A stretch of DNA of 64,000 nucleotides from Rubrolithibacter sp043763625 (GCA_043763625.1 JAYULL010000187.1:15391-79390), one strand, 5' to 3'. Positions 17,250-26,412 are shown, counted from the stretch's first letter. Translations and numbers: made by a program. The notes: generated by a model not told the origin, from the letters alone.

Positions 17250-18476
17250 ATGAGATCTCTTTTGCACCTTATACCTCTTTTACTTGCAATTACATTAGGC
17301 TCCTGCAGGCAAGGGATTACAAAATTAGAAGCCGGTAAATGGCGGGCTACTTTAAAAACCCAATCAGGTGTAGAAATACCGTTTAACTTTGAAGTTTCAC
17401 TAAAAAAAGATAAAACTGCCTTTACCCTTCGTAACGGGGACGAAAAGTTGGCAGCCGACAAGGTGGAGATTACAGCGGATTCGGTGATAGTTCAATTGCC
17501 GTTCGACTCAGAAATCAGAGCGAAGATAGGAACGTCGCTTAACGGAAAATGGATAAAGCATTTAGCAGAACGTGATGTTGAAATGAATTTTGTTGCTGAA
17601 CGTGATAAGCAACGCTTTTTTAACACAAATACAGCTTCTGAATTTAACCTATCCGGACGTTGGTCCACAGTCTTTACCAACGAAAAAAAGACAACTATTG
17701 CAGTAGGAGAATTTGAGCAAAACGGAGTGGCGATTACCGGAACTTTCTTAACCCAAAGTGGCGATTACAGATATTTGGAAGGAACTGTTTCCGACAATAA
17801 GCTATTCCTTTCAACATTCGACGGTTCTAATGCTTACTTATTTACTGCGGAAATAAACGATAATAACAGCATCACCAACGGTAAGTTCTATTCCGGGCTA
17901 AAGGCGGTAAAAAATTGGACAGCAAAACGAGATGAAAAGGCGATGCTCCCCGACGCGTATTCCCTAATCAGACTAAAATCTTCATCTGCAATTTTTGATT
18001 TTACCTTCCGCGACTTAGCGGGTAAAAATGTTTCTCTGACCGATCCCAAATTTAAAAACAAGGTAGTTTTAGTACAATTATTGGGTTCTTGGTGTCCTAA
18101 TTGCATGGACGAAACTAAATATTTGATTCCTGTTTACAATGATCTAAAAAGCAAAGGTTTCGAGATAATAGGCTTAGGATACGAACTTTCAAAAGATTTC
18201 GAGCGGTCAAAAAAAACACTCGAGAAATTAAAAGTTCGTTTAAATATCCCTTACACCATTTTAGCAACGGGATATACTACGAATAAAGCGGAGATTTTAA
18301 AAAGCCTGCCCATGCTCACCGATTTCAAGGGTTTCCCAACGTCAATCTTAATAGACAGAAAGGGCCGAGTAAGAAAAATCCACACAGGCTTTTCAGGACC
18401 CGGAACAGGTGAATATTACGAGAAATTCAAAGCGGAATTTGAAAAGAATTTAAACGAGCTACTCTCTGAAAACTAA
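17250..18476 (+). CDS. TlpA-like thioredoxin-fold lipoprotein
   Basis: 408 residues. A lipoprotein signal (lipobox ITLGSC near residue 19) leads into an N-terminal beta-rich domain of about 220 residues, then a C-terminal thioredoxin domain (about 245-400) with the redox pair Cys282 and Cys285 in GSWCPNCMDE. The cis-Pro region is in GFPTSILIDRKG. It is a periplasmic membrane-anchored thiol-disulfide oxidoreductase of the TlpA/ResA type; the client is unknown. It starts 28 nt after rfaE2 and ends 2 nt before the aminopeptidase gene, so these are co-transcribed. Confidence 0.88.
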   Translation: MRSLLHLIPLLLAITLGSCRQGITKLEAGKWRATLKTQSGVEIPFNFEVSLKKDKTAFTLRNGDEKLAADKVEITADSVIVQLPFDSEIRAKIGTSLNGKWIKHLAERDVEMNFVAERDKQRFFNTNTASEFNLSGRWSTVFTNEKKTTIAVGEFEQNGVAITGTFLTQSGDYRYLEGTVSDNKLFLSTFDGSNAYLFTAEINDNNSITNGKFYSGLKAVKNWTAKRDEKAMLPDAYSLIRLKSSSAIFDFTFRDLAGKNVSLTDPKFKNKVVLVQLLGSWCPNCMDETKYLIPVYNDLKSKGFEIIGLGYELSKDFERSKKTLEKLKVRLNIPYTILATGYTTNKAEILKSLPMLTDFKGFPTSILIDRKGRVRKIHTGFSGPGTGEYYEKFKAEFEKNLNELLSEN

Positions 18477-18478
18477 GC

Positions 18479-20593
18479 ATGGCAAAACGTATACATAATC
18501 ATTTTTTTCTGCTGCCCGCATTGCTACTTTTTGCTTGTTCGCCTAAAAAAGTCCTTATCGATCCGGTAACAGTAAGAAGCCATCCAGATCAAAACGTTTT
18601 TCGCGGAAGCTACACCAAACAAACTGATATTATTAATACAAAACTCGATTTGAGCTTTAATTGGGACAGTGCCTTTGTTATCGGCAAGGCTTATATAGAA
18701 GCCAAACCCTATTTCTATTCCTTAAATTCAATTACACTAGACGCTAAGGGCTTTAAAATAAACGAAGTAGCCTTGGTTAAAAAAGACGAAAGGCAACCGC
18801 TTAAATATGTTTACGACGGGAAGCGTTTGAATATAACACTCGATAAAGTTTATCAAAAAGGTCAAAAATACACTGTGTTTATCGATTACATAGCGAAGCC
18901 GTATGAACTGGAAGTAGGAACAGATATTGATGCTGAAGATTATAGAGGCATTTACTTTATAAATCGGGACGGCAAGGAAACGGGAAAGCCTAAACAAATT
19001 TGGACGCAGGGAGAAACGGAGTATAATTCCCACTGGTTTCCGACTATAAGCGGTCCTCAAGAAAAAATGACCCAAGAAATCAGTCTTACGGTACCTAAAA
19101 ATCAAGTAACCCTTTCTAACGGGATTTTAGATTTCTCAAGCGATAACGGAGACGGAACGCGTACCGATACTTGGCGACAAGAACAGCCGCATTCTACTTA
19201 TTTAACGATGATTGCCATAGGTGACTTTCATGTTGTTAAAGACAAATGGCGTGATAAAGAAGTAAGCTACTACATGGAACCGAAGTTTGCCAAAAACGCC
19301 AGATTAATATTCGGTAAAACGCCTGAGATGATAGAATTTTTCTCCAAAAAGTTAGGAATAGAATTTCCTTGGGAAAAATACTCGCAGATAGTAGTTAGAG
19401 ACTATTCCGGCGGAGCAATGGAAAACACCACCGCCGTCACTTTTTTCGAGGGGATGAACATGACTGAAGATCGTTATTTAGACGAAAGCCATGAAGACCT
19501 TATTGCTCACGAATTATTTCATCAATGGTTCGGTAATCTAGTAACCGCAGAATCCTGGTCAAATTTGACTCTGAATGAAGGCTTTGCTACTTACGGAGAA
19601 TACCTCTGGAATGAACACAAATACGGTAAAGACTTTGCCGATTATGCGCTTTTTAAAGAACGCGAGTTGTATTTAACGGATGAGCATAATAAAGAATTAA
19701 ATCTTATACGTTACAATTACTCCAACAAAGAACAAATGTTCGATCGGGTATCGTATCAAAAAGGCGGACTGGTAATTCATATGCTTCGCAATACAGTTGG
19801 CGATGAAGCATTCTTTGCTGCGTTGAAAATTTATCTGACCCGATTCGCTTACAAGAACGTAGAGGTTCATGATCTTAGAATGGTATTTGAGGAAGTTAGC
19901 GGGCAAGATTTGAATTGGTTTTTTAATCAGTGGTATTTGGCTGCCGGACATCCTTTACTTGATATTCAAACCGGGTATGATAACACCTTAAAACAGATAA
20001 ACGTGACAATCAAACAAAATCAAGATCTAAACAAATATCCGCTATATAGCCTCCCTATAGCGGTCGATATTTATACAAGCGACAAAATTGAACGTAAAAA
20101 AGTTGCACTGACACGCCAAAATCAAACTTTTACTTTTGAAGCACAACAAGAACCTGACCTGATAAATGTTGACGGCGAAAAATATCTATTGGCAGAAAAA
20201 GCAGAAACTAAAAGCCCGAATCAATACGCCTATCAGTATAACCATGCTCCACTATTTATAGACCGTTTCGAGGCAATAGAAAAATTGATACAATTTAAAG
20301 AGGATAAAATAGTACGGGAAACGATAATAAAGGCCTTGGACGATAAAAATTGGAGCTTACGTAAAAAAGCAGTTGATTTCGTTGTAAATCTTACAGCAGA
20401 TGAGAAAAGCGAGGTTTATAACAAAATTAAATCGATGGCAATAACAGATGAACGTTCGTATGTTAGGGCTGCAGCTTTAAAAGCTTTAACCAAAGCTTAT
20501 CCGGATAAAGACAACAAGCCAGTTTTCCGCCAGGCTGCTAACGATAAGGCAGCAAGCGTACACGCCGTAATTTCCGGCATTAACAAAACTTAA
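18479..20593 (+). CDS. M1 family aminopeptidase (lipoprotein)
   Basis: 704 residues with a lipoprotein signal (LFACSP near residue 20). The zinc site HExxH-x18-E starts at His344 in HELFHQWFGNL, with the distal Glu in LNEGFA. The exopeptidase motif GGAMENTTAV precedes it. The C-terminal 150 residues contain alpha-helical HEAT-like segments (LIKALDDKNWSLRKKAVDFV type). It is predicted to remove N-terminal residues from peptides in the periplasm. It lies 2 nt from the TlpA-like gene and overlaps the convergent small membrane-protein gene by 4 nt. Confidence 0.93.
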   Translation: MAKRIHNHFFLLPALLLFACSPKKVLIDPVTVRSHPDQNVFRGSYTKQTDIINTKLDLSFNWDSAFVIGKAYIEAKPYFYSLNSITLDAKGFKINEVALVKKDERQPLKYVYDGKRLNITLDKVYQKGQKYTVFIDYIAKPYELEVGTDIDAEDYRGIYFINRDGKETGKPKQIWTQGETEYNSHWFPTISGPQEKMTQEISLTVPKNQVTLSNGILDFSSDNGDGTRTDTWRQEQPHSTYLTMIAIGDFHVVKDKWRDKEVSYYMEPKFAKNARLIFGKTPEMIEFFSKKLGIEFPWEKYSQIVVRDYSGGAMENTTAVTFFEGMNMTEDRYLDESHEDLIAHELFHQWFGNLVTAESWSNLTLNEGFATYGEYLWNEHKYGKDFADYALFKERELYLTDEHNKELNLIRYNYSNKEQMFDRVSYQKGGLVIHMLRNTVGDEAFFAALKIYLTRFAYKNVEVHDLRMVFEEVSGQDLNWFFNQWYLAAGHPLLDIQTGYDNTLKQINVTIKQNQDLNKYPLYSLPIAVDIYTSDKIERKKVALTRQNQTFTFEAQQEPDLINVDGEKYLLAEKAETKSPNQYAYQYNHAPLFIDRFEAIEKLIQFKEDKIVRETIIKALDDKNWSLRKKAVDFVVNLTADEKSEVYNKIKSMAITDERSYVRAAALKALTKAYPDKDNKPVFRQAANDKAASVHAVISGINKT

Positions 20594-20931
20594 TCGTCAC
20601 TTTTAAGTGCTCCGAAAACCATTTTTATTAACGCCAACACTATTGCAAAAAGAAGAGCCGAAAAAAAGCCGGAAGTATTAAAACCCGACAAAAGTTTGTC
20701 AACCAACAGCACCATCAGCACGGTAATAATAAATGACATTAAGCCAAGGGTAAGTATATTAACCGGAAAAGTAAAAATTCGAAGTAATGTGCCGATTGTC
20801 GCGTTTGCCAGAGCAATTAAAATTCCGGCAAGTAGCGCAGTTCCGAAGCCGTTAACAGTTACTCCCGGCAGCAAATAAGCAGCTATGGCAACAGCAGCAC
20901 CCATAAGTAAAAGCTCAATAATCCATTTCAT
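20590..20931 (-). CDS. small four-TM membrane protein (phage-holin-4-2/DUF360-like)
   Basis: 113 residues made almost wholly of hydrophobic helices (starting MKWIIELLLMGAAVAIAAYL), with the PGVTVNGFGTALLAGILIALANATIG section typical of the Pfam Phage_holin_4_2 family. Despite the family name, chromosomal copies are not phage holins as far as is known, and no phage genes are near. The function is unknown. The ATG at 20931 is preferred to a longer frame from 21006 because the hydrophobic family start begins there. It overlaps the aminopeptidase stop by 4 nt. Confidence 0.8.
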   Translation of the reverse strand: MKWIIELLLMGAAVAIAAYLLPGVTVNGFGTALLAGILIALANATIGTLLRIFTFPVNILTLGLMSFIITVLMVLLVDKLLSGFNTSGFFSALLFAIVLALIKMVFGALKSDD

Positions 20932-21028
20932 TTTCTTTTTAAGGTTTAGAATGACTGATAGTTGTATTTGATCTGATAACAAAATTTCCCGGTTCCGGTT
21001 TATCAATTAAACTCTCTTAGTTGAAATT

Positions 21029-21071
21029 CTATTAACATTTTACTTTAAATGACTTTTAAGTTTGTTAATAG
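21029..21071 (-). terminator. possible hairpin terminator after the methyltransferase
   Basis: Perfect 9-nt arms CTATTAACA and TGTTAATAG flank an AT-rich loop that can itself pair partly. It lies 10 nt past the minus-strand methyltransferase stop. AT-rich arms and no clean T-run keep the confidence low. Confidence 0.35.
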
Positions 21072-21080
21072 TAACGGCCC

Positions 21081-21833
21081 CTAAACTTTAACAGCTGCAA
21101 CTCGAAGCCTTACATAATCGGCATACCAATTGTCGTTCTTGTAATTCGTAGGCGCTACTTGTTTTTCAACATCCTCTAAAACTTCTTCAGCTAAGTTATT
21201 TTTTAAACCCTGTAGATAAGGTTCGCCGAACATTCTGACCCAATTTCTTATTCCTTTGTTGTCACTTAATAACGTTTTTCTGTCGAAGTGTGTTGCAAAC
21301 ACAACTCTAAATCCACTCGTTTCTAATAAGGACGAATATTCCGACAGCGACGGGAAATACCAGATATTTTTGCCCGCACTTTCTGTAAGGCCTCTTTTGT
21401 TTAAAGCATTTTTTAATGCATTAAGGATATTGGCAACATTGCCTTTTCCGCCAAATTCTGCAACAAACCGCCCGCCCGTTTTCAAACTGTTAAAAATACA
21501 GCCAATTGCCTTTTCCTTATCAAGCACCCAATGTAAAGCTGCATTAGAAAACACTGCGTCGAACTTTCTTTCAAACGAAAAATCATCAGCAGACTTAACT
21601 TCAAACACTATATGAGGATATTTCTTTCTTGCAGTCTCTATCATTTCAGGTGAACTGTCTATTCCCCGAATGTTTGCACCGGAAGCACTTATCATTTCTG
21701 CCAAGTCACCTGTTCCGCAGCCCAGATCTAAGATATCTTCACCTGTTTTAGGATCGAGTAGTTTAACTACCTCTTCACCGTATTTAGATACGAAGTCGTG
21801 TTTTTGATCGTAAAGATTGGTATTCCAGTTCAT
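21081..21833 (-). CDS. class I SAM-dependent methyltransferase
   Basis: 250 residues with a Rossmann methyltransferase core: motif I DLGCGTGDLAEMI, motif II GIDSSPEMIE, and FDAVFSNAALHWV at the motif IV position. The latter resembles trans-aconitate methyltransferases (Tam) and biotin-pathway relatives. The C-terminal helical section with the final NDNWYADYVRLR is also Tam-like. The substrate cannot be fixed from sequence. It is a single gene on the minus strand between a small membrane protein and a serine hydrolase. Confidence 0.85.
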   Translation of the reverse strand: MNWNTNLYDQKHDFVSKYGEEVVKLLDPKTGEDILDLGCGTGDLAEMISASGANIRGIDSSPEMIETARKKYPHIVFEVKSADDFSFERKFDAVFSNAALHWVLDKEKAIGCIFNSLKTGGRFVAEFGGKGNVANILNALKNALNKRGLTESAGKNIWYFPSLSEYSSLLETSGFRVVFATHFDRKTLLSDNKGIRNWVRMFGEPYLQGLKNNLAEEVLEDVEKQVAPTNYKNDNWYADYVRLRVAAVKV

Positions 21834-21987
21834 TTGCTTTGTGCTGCCTTAATTATTCAGCTAACATACCTATTTGTCTATATTCGCAGGATTTATAAAG
21901 GCAGATAGATCACAATTGCTTTTACCACTTAAAACCCCGTCAAACGCTCAATTAAATATAGTCCGGCCAAGCATAAATCCCGGTTTT

Positions 21988-23193
21988 TTAATCTTCAGAC
22001 GAAATTCCGCTGCCGTTATAAGCGCTTTTTCGTACCACAGGCATATCGGTCATTTTAAATAATTCATCAAGCTTTAACAGACTTCCGTTAGTAATATTGC
22101 TGAGTAAAACTATAGTAACATCTGAAGTCAAATCTCGAAGATAAATATGACGGAAACCGTGCCACCAACCGGTATGATACACTACTTTATGTCCCGGGCT
22201 CTCAAAAATTCTCCAACCGTAACCATAATTGAAATGACCGCGAATAAGTTCATTCCGGCCCATATACATAGAGTCCAGCGAGGATTGCTTTAATATCTTA
22301 CCTTTTCTTAAAGCTCGGTCAAACAAGAATAAATCAGAAGTAGTGCTGTAAATTCCCTTATCGCCTACAGGGCCGTCTAAAAAATTTTGAACTACAGAAT
22401 AGCGCCAAGTTCTGTCGTGACCTACAACGTCAACCGGAATTTTTTCATATTCTGCTCTTGAATACACCGCAGTATTATTCATAGCGGCAGGTTTAAAGAT
22501 ATTCTCTTTCATAAATCGGGAATATTTCATGCCGCTCACTTTTTCAATAATAGCTCCTAAAACCATAAAATTGGAGTTGTTGTAGTGGAAATGCCTGTTG
22601 GGTTGAGTGTAGGGGTTGGGTTTGTGCTCCGCAATGAGATTCATTACATCGCTGTTAGTTATACCGGGGCGTTCATCCTTGTGTGCTTTCTTCCATAGGC
22701 CGTCAACAAAATAAACGTAGTTCATCATGCCCGAACGGTGGCACAAAAGTAGACGAACAGTTATGCCGGCATACGGAAAGCCGGGAAAAAAGTCTCGAAC
22801 ATCTTGGTCCAGTTTGAGCTTCCCTCGTTCTACCAATAACATAATTGCGGTTGCAGTAAAAGGTTTGCTTACGGATGCGAGCTCGAATTTGGAGTCAATT
22901 TTTAAACTGTCCCGGTGCAAGTAATCGGCCCAGCCGATAGCGCTTCTGTAAATAATCTTACCTTTTTTTGCCACCAACACGTTGCCGTTAAACCCGTACT
23001 TGCGGTGCAAGTTTTTGATAAATGCATCAATTTGAGGATCGGCAGTTTTAGGATCATAAACAAGAGAAATGCTGTCTGACTTATCGTCTTCGGGCGTCCT
23101 TACTTTTGCATTCTTTTTTTCGTTAGAGGAACAAGCGTTAAGAAATACGGCAATTAGCGTAACTACAATTATATGTTTCAGCGAAGATGTCAT
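21988..23193 (-). CDS. serine hydrolase, beta-lactamase/PBP4 family (lipoprotein)
   Basis: 401 residues with a lipoprotein signal (VFLNACSS near residue 21). The three class-C type motifs are intact: nucleophile Ser107 and Lys110 in ASVSK, YxN in HFHYNNSN, and HTG in VVYHTGWWHG. Relatives include D-aminopeptidases, esterases and class C beta-lactamases, so the substrate is open; a periplasmic peptidase or esterase is likeliest. It is monocistronic. It contrasts with the homologue at 59155-60333, which has lost these residues. Confidence 0.87.
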   Translation of the reverse strand: MTSSLKHIIVVTLIAVFLNACSSNEKKNAKVRTPEDDKSDSISLVYDPKTADPQIDAFIKNLHRKYGFNGNVLVAKKGKIIYRSAIGWADYLHRDSLKIDSKFELASVSKPFTATAIMLLVERGKLKLDQDVRDFFPGFPYAGITVRLLLCHRSGMMNYVYFVDGLWKKAHKDERPGITNSDVMNLIAEHKPNPYTQPNRHFHYNNSNFMVLGAIIEKVSGMKYSRFMKENIFKPAAMNNTAVYSRAEYEKIPVDVVGHDRTWRYSVVQNFLDGPVGDKGIYSTTSDLFLFDRALRKGKILKQSSLDSMYMGRNELIRGHFNYGYGWRIFESPGHKVVYHTGWWHGFRHIYLRDLTSDVTIVLLSNITNGSLLKLDELFKMTDMPVVRKSAYNGSGISSED

Positions 23194-23303
23194 TTTAAGG
23201 GGTCAGCATTAAATAATAATTCGGAAAATTAGAAATTATTCTAAGAGCACTATTAAAAGAGTTTTAAACACCTCGAATAGATTTTAGTTCTGCCTAAAAA
23301 ATC

Positions 23304-23311
23304 TAAATTTG
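23304..23311 (+). promoter_or_regulatory. TAnnTTTG promoter box upstream of fumC
   Basis: TAAATTTG is an exact -7 consensus ending 24 nt before the fumC ATG at 23336. Confidence 0.5.
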
Positions 23312-23335
23312 CTCCGCTTTAACAATCAACAAATT

Positions 23336-24733
23336 ATGTCATTCAGAATAGAACATGATACAATGGGCGAAGTGCAGGTTCCGGCAGATAAATACTGGGG
23401 TGCGCAAACCGAACGCTCGCGAAATAACTTTAAAATAGGTCCGGAAGCCTCAATGCCTGCAGAAATAATCTATGCGTTTGCTTATTTAAAAAAGGCGGCC
23501 GCGTATACGAATACTGATTGCACCGTATTACCGGCAGAAAAACGTGATTTAATAGCACAAGTTTGCGATGAGATTTTAGAAAAGAAACTTGATGCAGAGT
23601 TTCCCTTAGTAATATGGCAAACAGGTTCCGGAACGCAATCAAATATGAATGTAAACGAAGTGATTGCTAATAGAGCACATGTGCTTCAAGGTAACAAATT
23701 AGGAGAAGGAAAAACTTTTATCCACCCGAATGATGATGTTAATAAATCGCAATCATCTAACGATACTTACCCTACTGCAATGCATATTGCAGCATATAAG
23801 TTGGTGATGGAGGTTACTATTCCCGGGGTTGAGAAACTTCGTGATACGCTGAAAGCAAAATCAGAAGAATTTAAAGATGTGGTAAAGATCGGGCGAACCC
23901 ATTTGATGGATGCTACGCCGATGACCTTGGGCCAAGAATTTTCCGGCTACGTTTCACAATTAAATCACGGATTAAAAGCTCTCAGAAATACATTAGATCA
24001 CTTGGCAGAGCTGGCTTTAGGCGGAACTGCCGTCGGTACCGGAATTAATACTCCGCCCGGATACGATGTAAATGTTGCAGAATATATCGCAAAGTTTACC
24101 GGTTTACCTTTTCGCACGGCAGAAAATAAGTTTGAGGCTTTAGCTGCTCATGATGCGATGGTAGAAACTCACGGAGCATTAAAGCAACTTGCCGTTTCTT
24201 TAATGAAGATCGCAAATGATCTTCGGATGCTCGCTTCCGGTCCTCGGTCCGGCATAGGCGAGATCTTTATTCCTGAAAATGAACCCGGATCTTCTATCAT
24301 GCCCGGAAAAGTAAATCCCACCCAAAATGAAGCAATGACTATGGTAGCAGCTCAAGTAATGGGTAATGATGTAACGGTATCTATAGGCGGAGCAAACGGA
24401 CATTACGAACTAAATGTTTTTAAACCGGTTATCGCTGCTAACTTTTTACAGTCGGCAAGGTTAATCGGCGACGTGTGCATGTCGTTTAATGAACATTGTG
24501 CTGTTGGTATTGAACCAAATTATGCCGGAATAAAAAAGCATGTAGATAATTCGCTAATGTTAGTTACGGCATTAAATACCCATATCGGATACGAAAATGC
24601 CGCTAAAATTGCTAAAAAAGCTCATAAAGAAAACAAATCGCTTCGCGAAGCAGCTTTAGAACTCAACCTGCTTACAAACGAACAATTTGATATGTGGGTA
24701 AAGCCCGAAGATATGATTGGGGGTTTGAAATAG
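23336..24733 (+). CDS. fumC: class II fumarate hydratase
   Basis: 465 residues, an iron-free fumarase of the aspartase/fumarase superfamily that interconverts fumarate and malate in the TCA cycle. The signature GSSIMPGKVNPTQ carries the catalytic Ser loop, and the substrate-binding blocks QTGSGTQSNMN and GRTHLMDATPMTLGQE are present. The ATG at 23336 (MSFRIEHDTMGEV) matches the family start; an in-frame TTG at 23309 lies inside the promoter box. It is followed by a repeat-like gap and then a lipoprotein gene. Confidence 0.97.
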   Translation: MSFRIEHDTMGEVQVPADKYWGAQTERSRNNFKIGPEASMPAEIIYAFAYLKKAAAYTNTDCTVLPAEKRDLIAQVCDEILEKKLDAEFPLVIWQTGSGTQSNMNVNEVIANRAHVLQGNKLGEGKTFIHPNDDVNKSQSSNDTYPTAMHIAAYKLVMEVTIPGVEKLRDTLKAKSEEFKDVVKIGRTHLMDATPMTLGQEFSGYVSQLNHGLKALRNTLDHLAELALGGTAVGTGINTPPGYDVNVAEYIAKFTGLPFRTAENKFEALAAHDAMVETHGALKQLAVSLMKIANDLRMLASGPRSGIGEIFIPENEPGSSIMPGKVNPTQNEAMTMVAAQVMGNDVTVSIGGANGHYELNVFKPVIAANFLQSARLIGDVCMSFNEHCAVGIEPNYAGIKKHVDNSLMLVTALNTHIGYENAAKIAKKAHKENKSLREAALELNLLTNEQFDMWVKPEDMIGGLK

Positions 24734-24739
24734 GCGTCA

Positions 24740-24896
24740 CCCTAAATTCCGCTTCGGGAGGAGGTGGACTTGTTAGCAAAGAAGTATTGATTTGCCATGC
24801 CAAGCAAGGTGGAAACCGAAAATTTGCAGCACGTTTTTCGTATTTTTCACCCCGCCGCGGCGGGGACGTTAATAAATTTCTGGGCGAGCGTTCGAA
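24740..24896. repeat. repeat-like intergenic element with a GC-rich perfect palindrome
   Basis: Between fumC and the next gene lies a stretch unlike its surroundings. It contains a perfect 16-nt palindrome CCCCGCCGCGGCGGGG at 24850-24865 and a GGGAGGAGGTGGACTTGTTA block about 100 nt before it. On the minus strand both blocks read as TTAACGTCCCC... and TAACAAGTCCACC..., as if two diverged copies of one unit. There is no coding sense in it. It resembles intergenic repeats of Sphingobacteriales, but copy number cannot be seen from one window. Confidence 0.45.
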
Positions 24897-25508
24897 ATGA
24901 AAAAAACCGGAGTACATTTTATGAACATCTATTATATGCAAGCTACGCCTTCTAAGCAAGCAGTACTTTCAATTCGGTTTTCAGCTTTTGACTTTCGAGT
25001 CCCACTTTCACCTTTCGTCTTTTGCCTTCTGCCTTTCGCCTTTATATTACTCTTCTCTTCCTGCAAATTTAACCCTGCAATCCAAGGTAAAGGTTCGGAT
25101 TTTTTACAAGGGGAGTGGCAGCAGGACACCGTATTGTATAAGGATAAGCTTTTAGAATACACCGGACATCACTTTACATTTACATGCGATTCTTTTTATG
25201 CGACATTAAATACGGTTTCAAAAGTAAACAGGTTGGGATCTGATGTTTGTTTTGGCAACGGGAACTGGACGGAATATGCAAAAGGAACCTACACCGTAAG
25301 CAATGACAGTTTATATGTAAGGGCAACGTTTACACAATCCAATTTCAAGCAAAAAATTTCCGGGTGCTACCGTATCGGGCAATACTTGCCAATTTTTATC
25401 ATTCAAAAGTATAGTGAAAACACTATTCAACTTTTGGATTTACACCGACATTTGCCTTTAATATTGAGGTTGAAAAACAAAATAAAGTGTATCCCCAAGC
25501 CCTTATAA
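24897..25508 (+). CDS. hypothetical lipoprotein with a repeat-derived signal region
   Basis: Up to 203 residues. The frame starts at ATG 24897; ATGs at 24918 and 24933 are alternatives. Residues about 36-58 (SPFVFCLLPFAFILLFSSC) form a hydrophobic signal ending in a lipobox, but they are encoded by a pyrimidine tract of CTTTYRCC units (about 24985-25043) of the kind found between genes. The mature part (KFNPAIQGKGSDFLQGEWQQD onward, about 145 residues) is a small beta-rich domain found next to fumC in related genomes, sometimes mislabelled fumarate hydratase. Its function is unknown. It lies 16 nt before the tyrosine phosphatase gene. Confidence 0.7.
   Translation: MKKTGVHFMNIYYMQATPSKQAVLSIRFSAFDFRVPLSPFVFCLLPFAFILLFSSCKFNPAIQGKGSDFLQGEWQQDTVLYKDKLLEYTGHHFTFTCDSFYATLNTVSKVNRLGSDVCFGNGNWTEYAKGTYTVSNDSLYVRATFTQSNFKQKISGCYRIGQYLPIFIIQKYSENTIQLLDLHRHLPLILRLKNKIKCIPKPL
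24985..25043 (+). repeat. degenerate CTTTYRCC tract (copy within a lipoprotein gene)
   Basis: Consecutive near-identical units such as CTTTCACC, CTTTCGTC, TTTTGCC, CTTCTGCC and CTTTCGCC. Similar tracts occur at about 2331-2358 and 36601-36637. It encodes part of the signal peptide of the overlapping lipoprotein. Confidence 0.6.
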
Positions 25509-25524
25509 ACAACGATAAGTAGAA

Positions 25525-25965
25525 ATGAAAATACTAATGGTTTGCCTCGGCAATATCTGTCGTTCGCCCTTGGCACAAGGAATAATGGAGTATTTAGTTA
25601 AAGAAAAAGGACTAAATTGGGAAATAGACTCGGCCGGAACCGGCAGTTGGCACATCGGTTCTCCTCCGGACCGGCGTTCTATTTCGGTGGCCAAAAATTA
25701 CGGTGTTAATATTTCCGCCCAGTGCTGCCGGCAGTTCAGTGTCAACGATTTCGATTATTACGATCGTATCTACGTGATGGATAAAATCAACCAAGTTGAT
25801 GTTTTAGGACTTGTCCGGACAGAACAAGATAAGCAAAAGGTGCGCCTGCTTTTGGAGAAAGAGATTGTTCCCGACCCTTACTACGAGGATGACAAATTTG
25901 ATTCGGTTTACCGGATGATAGAGAAAGGTTGCCGAACTATTTTGCAAACCGAACTAAATGCATAA
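25525..25965 (+). CDS. low-molecular-weight protein tyrosine phosphatase
   Basis: 146 residues, standard for the family. The P-loop CX5R is Cys7 to Arg13 in VCLGNICRSP, and the general acid lies in VPDPYYED. It dephosphorylates tyrosine-phosphorylated proteins in the cytoplasm; bacterial members often act on capsule-synthesis kinases, but no such kinase is here. It sits between the lipoprotein and a membrane protein with gaps of 16 and 3 nt, so the three are probably one operon. Confidence 0.92.
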   Translation: MKILMVCLGNICRSPLAQGIMEYLVKEKGLNWEIDSAGTGSWHIGSPPDRRSISVAKNYGVNISAQCCRQFSVNDFDYYDRIYVMDKINQVDVLGLVRTEQDKQKVRLLLEKEIVPDPYYEDDKFDSVYRMIEKGCRTILQTELNA

Positions 25966-25968
25966 CTG

Positions 25969-26412
25969 ATGAAATGGATTTTTTATATTCTCCCTTTACT
26001 TGCCGGAATGTGTATGGCAACTCAATCAGGTATAAACAGTCAATTGAAAATTACGATAAATAATGCCTGGAACACAGTTTTAGTTTCGTTCTTTGTAGGC
26101 TTTGTACTTATTCTTCTAATCGTTTTAATTACTAAGCAACCGTTTCCTAACCTTAAACTACTGCAAACCGTTCCGGTATACCAATATGCCGGAGGTTTAT
26201 TAGGGGTTTGTTTTGTTTCTATCGCGATTGTCTCTGCTCCGGTAATCGGAGCAGCACCAATGTTTGCACTAATAGTAGGCGGTCAACTACTTGCCGCGCT
26301 GTGTTTTGACCATTTCGGTCTTATAGGCTTCAAACCCAACCCGATAAGCCTTGTAAAAGTATTGGGTGTATTAATGGTTATTGCCGGTGCTTATCTTATA
26401 ATCAGAAAGTAA
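25969..26412 (+). CDS. DMT-superfamily membrane protein (DUF606/YdcZ-like)
   Basis: 147 residues with five predicted transmembrane helices and little else. The N-terminal LLAGMCMATQSGINSQL and the conserved VGAAP-like APVIGAAPMFALIVGGQLLAAL are typical of the DUF606 family, half-size relatives of drug/metabolite transporters. The substrate is unknown. The start is 3 nt after the phosphatase stop. Confidence 0.82.
   Translation: MKWIFYILPLLAGMCMATQSGINSQLKITINNAWNTVLVSFFVGFVLILLIVLITKQPFPNLKLLQTVPVYQYAGGLLGVCFVSIAIVSAPVIGAAPMFALIVGGQLLAALCFDHFGLIGFKPNPISLVKVLGVLMVIAGAYLIIRK

Noticed and set aside
20590..20931. Prophage remnant suggested by the holin-like family
   Set aside because: There are no phage structural, integrase or lysis genes nearby, and the family is common on chromosomes.
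24672..24959. A 95-codon minus-strand frame over the fumC 3' end and the gap
   Set aside because: It crosses fumC coding sequence and the palindrome element; its TSPPRRGE-like residues are a by-product of repeat DNA.
25969..26412. An emrE-type small multidrug transporter
   Set aside because: It has five helices and DUF606 wording rather than the four-helix SMR signature.
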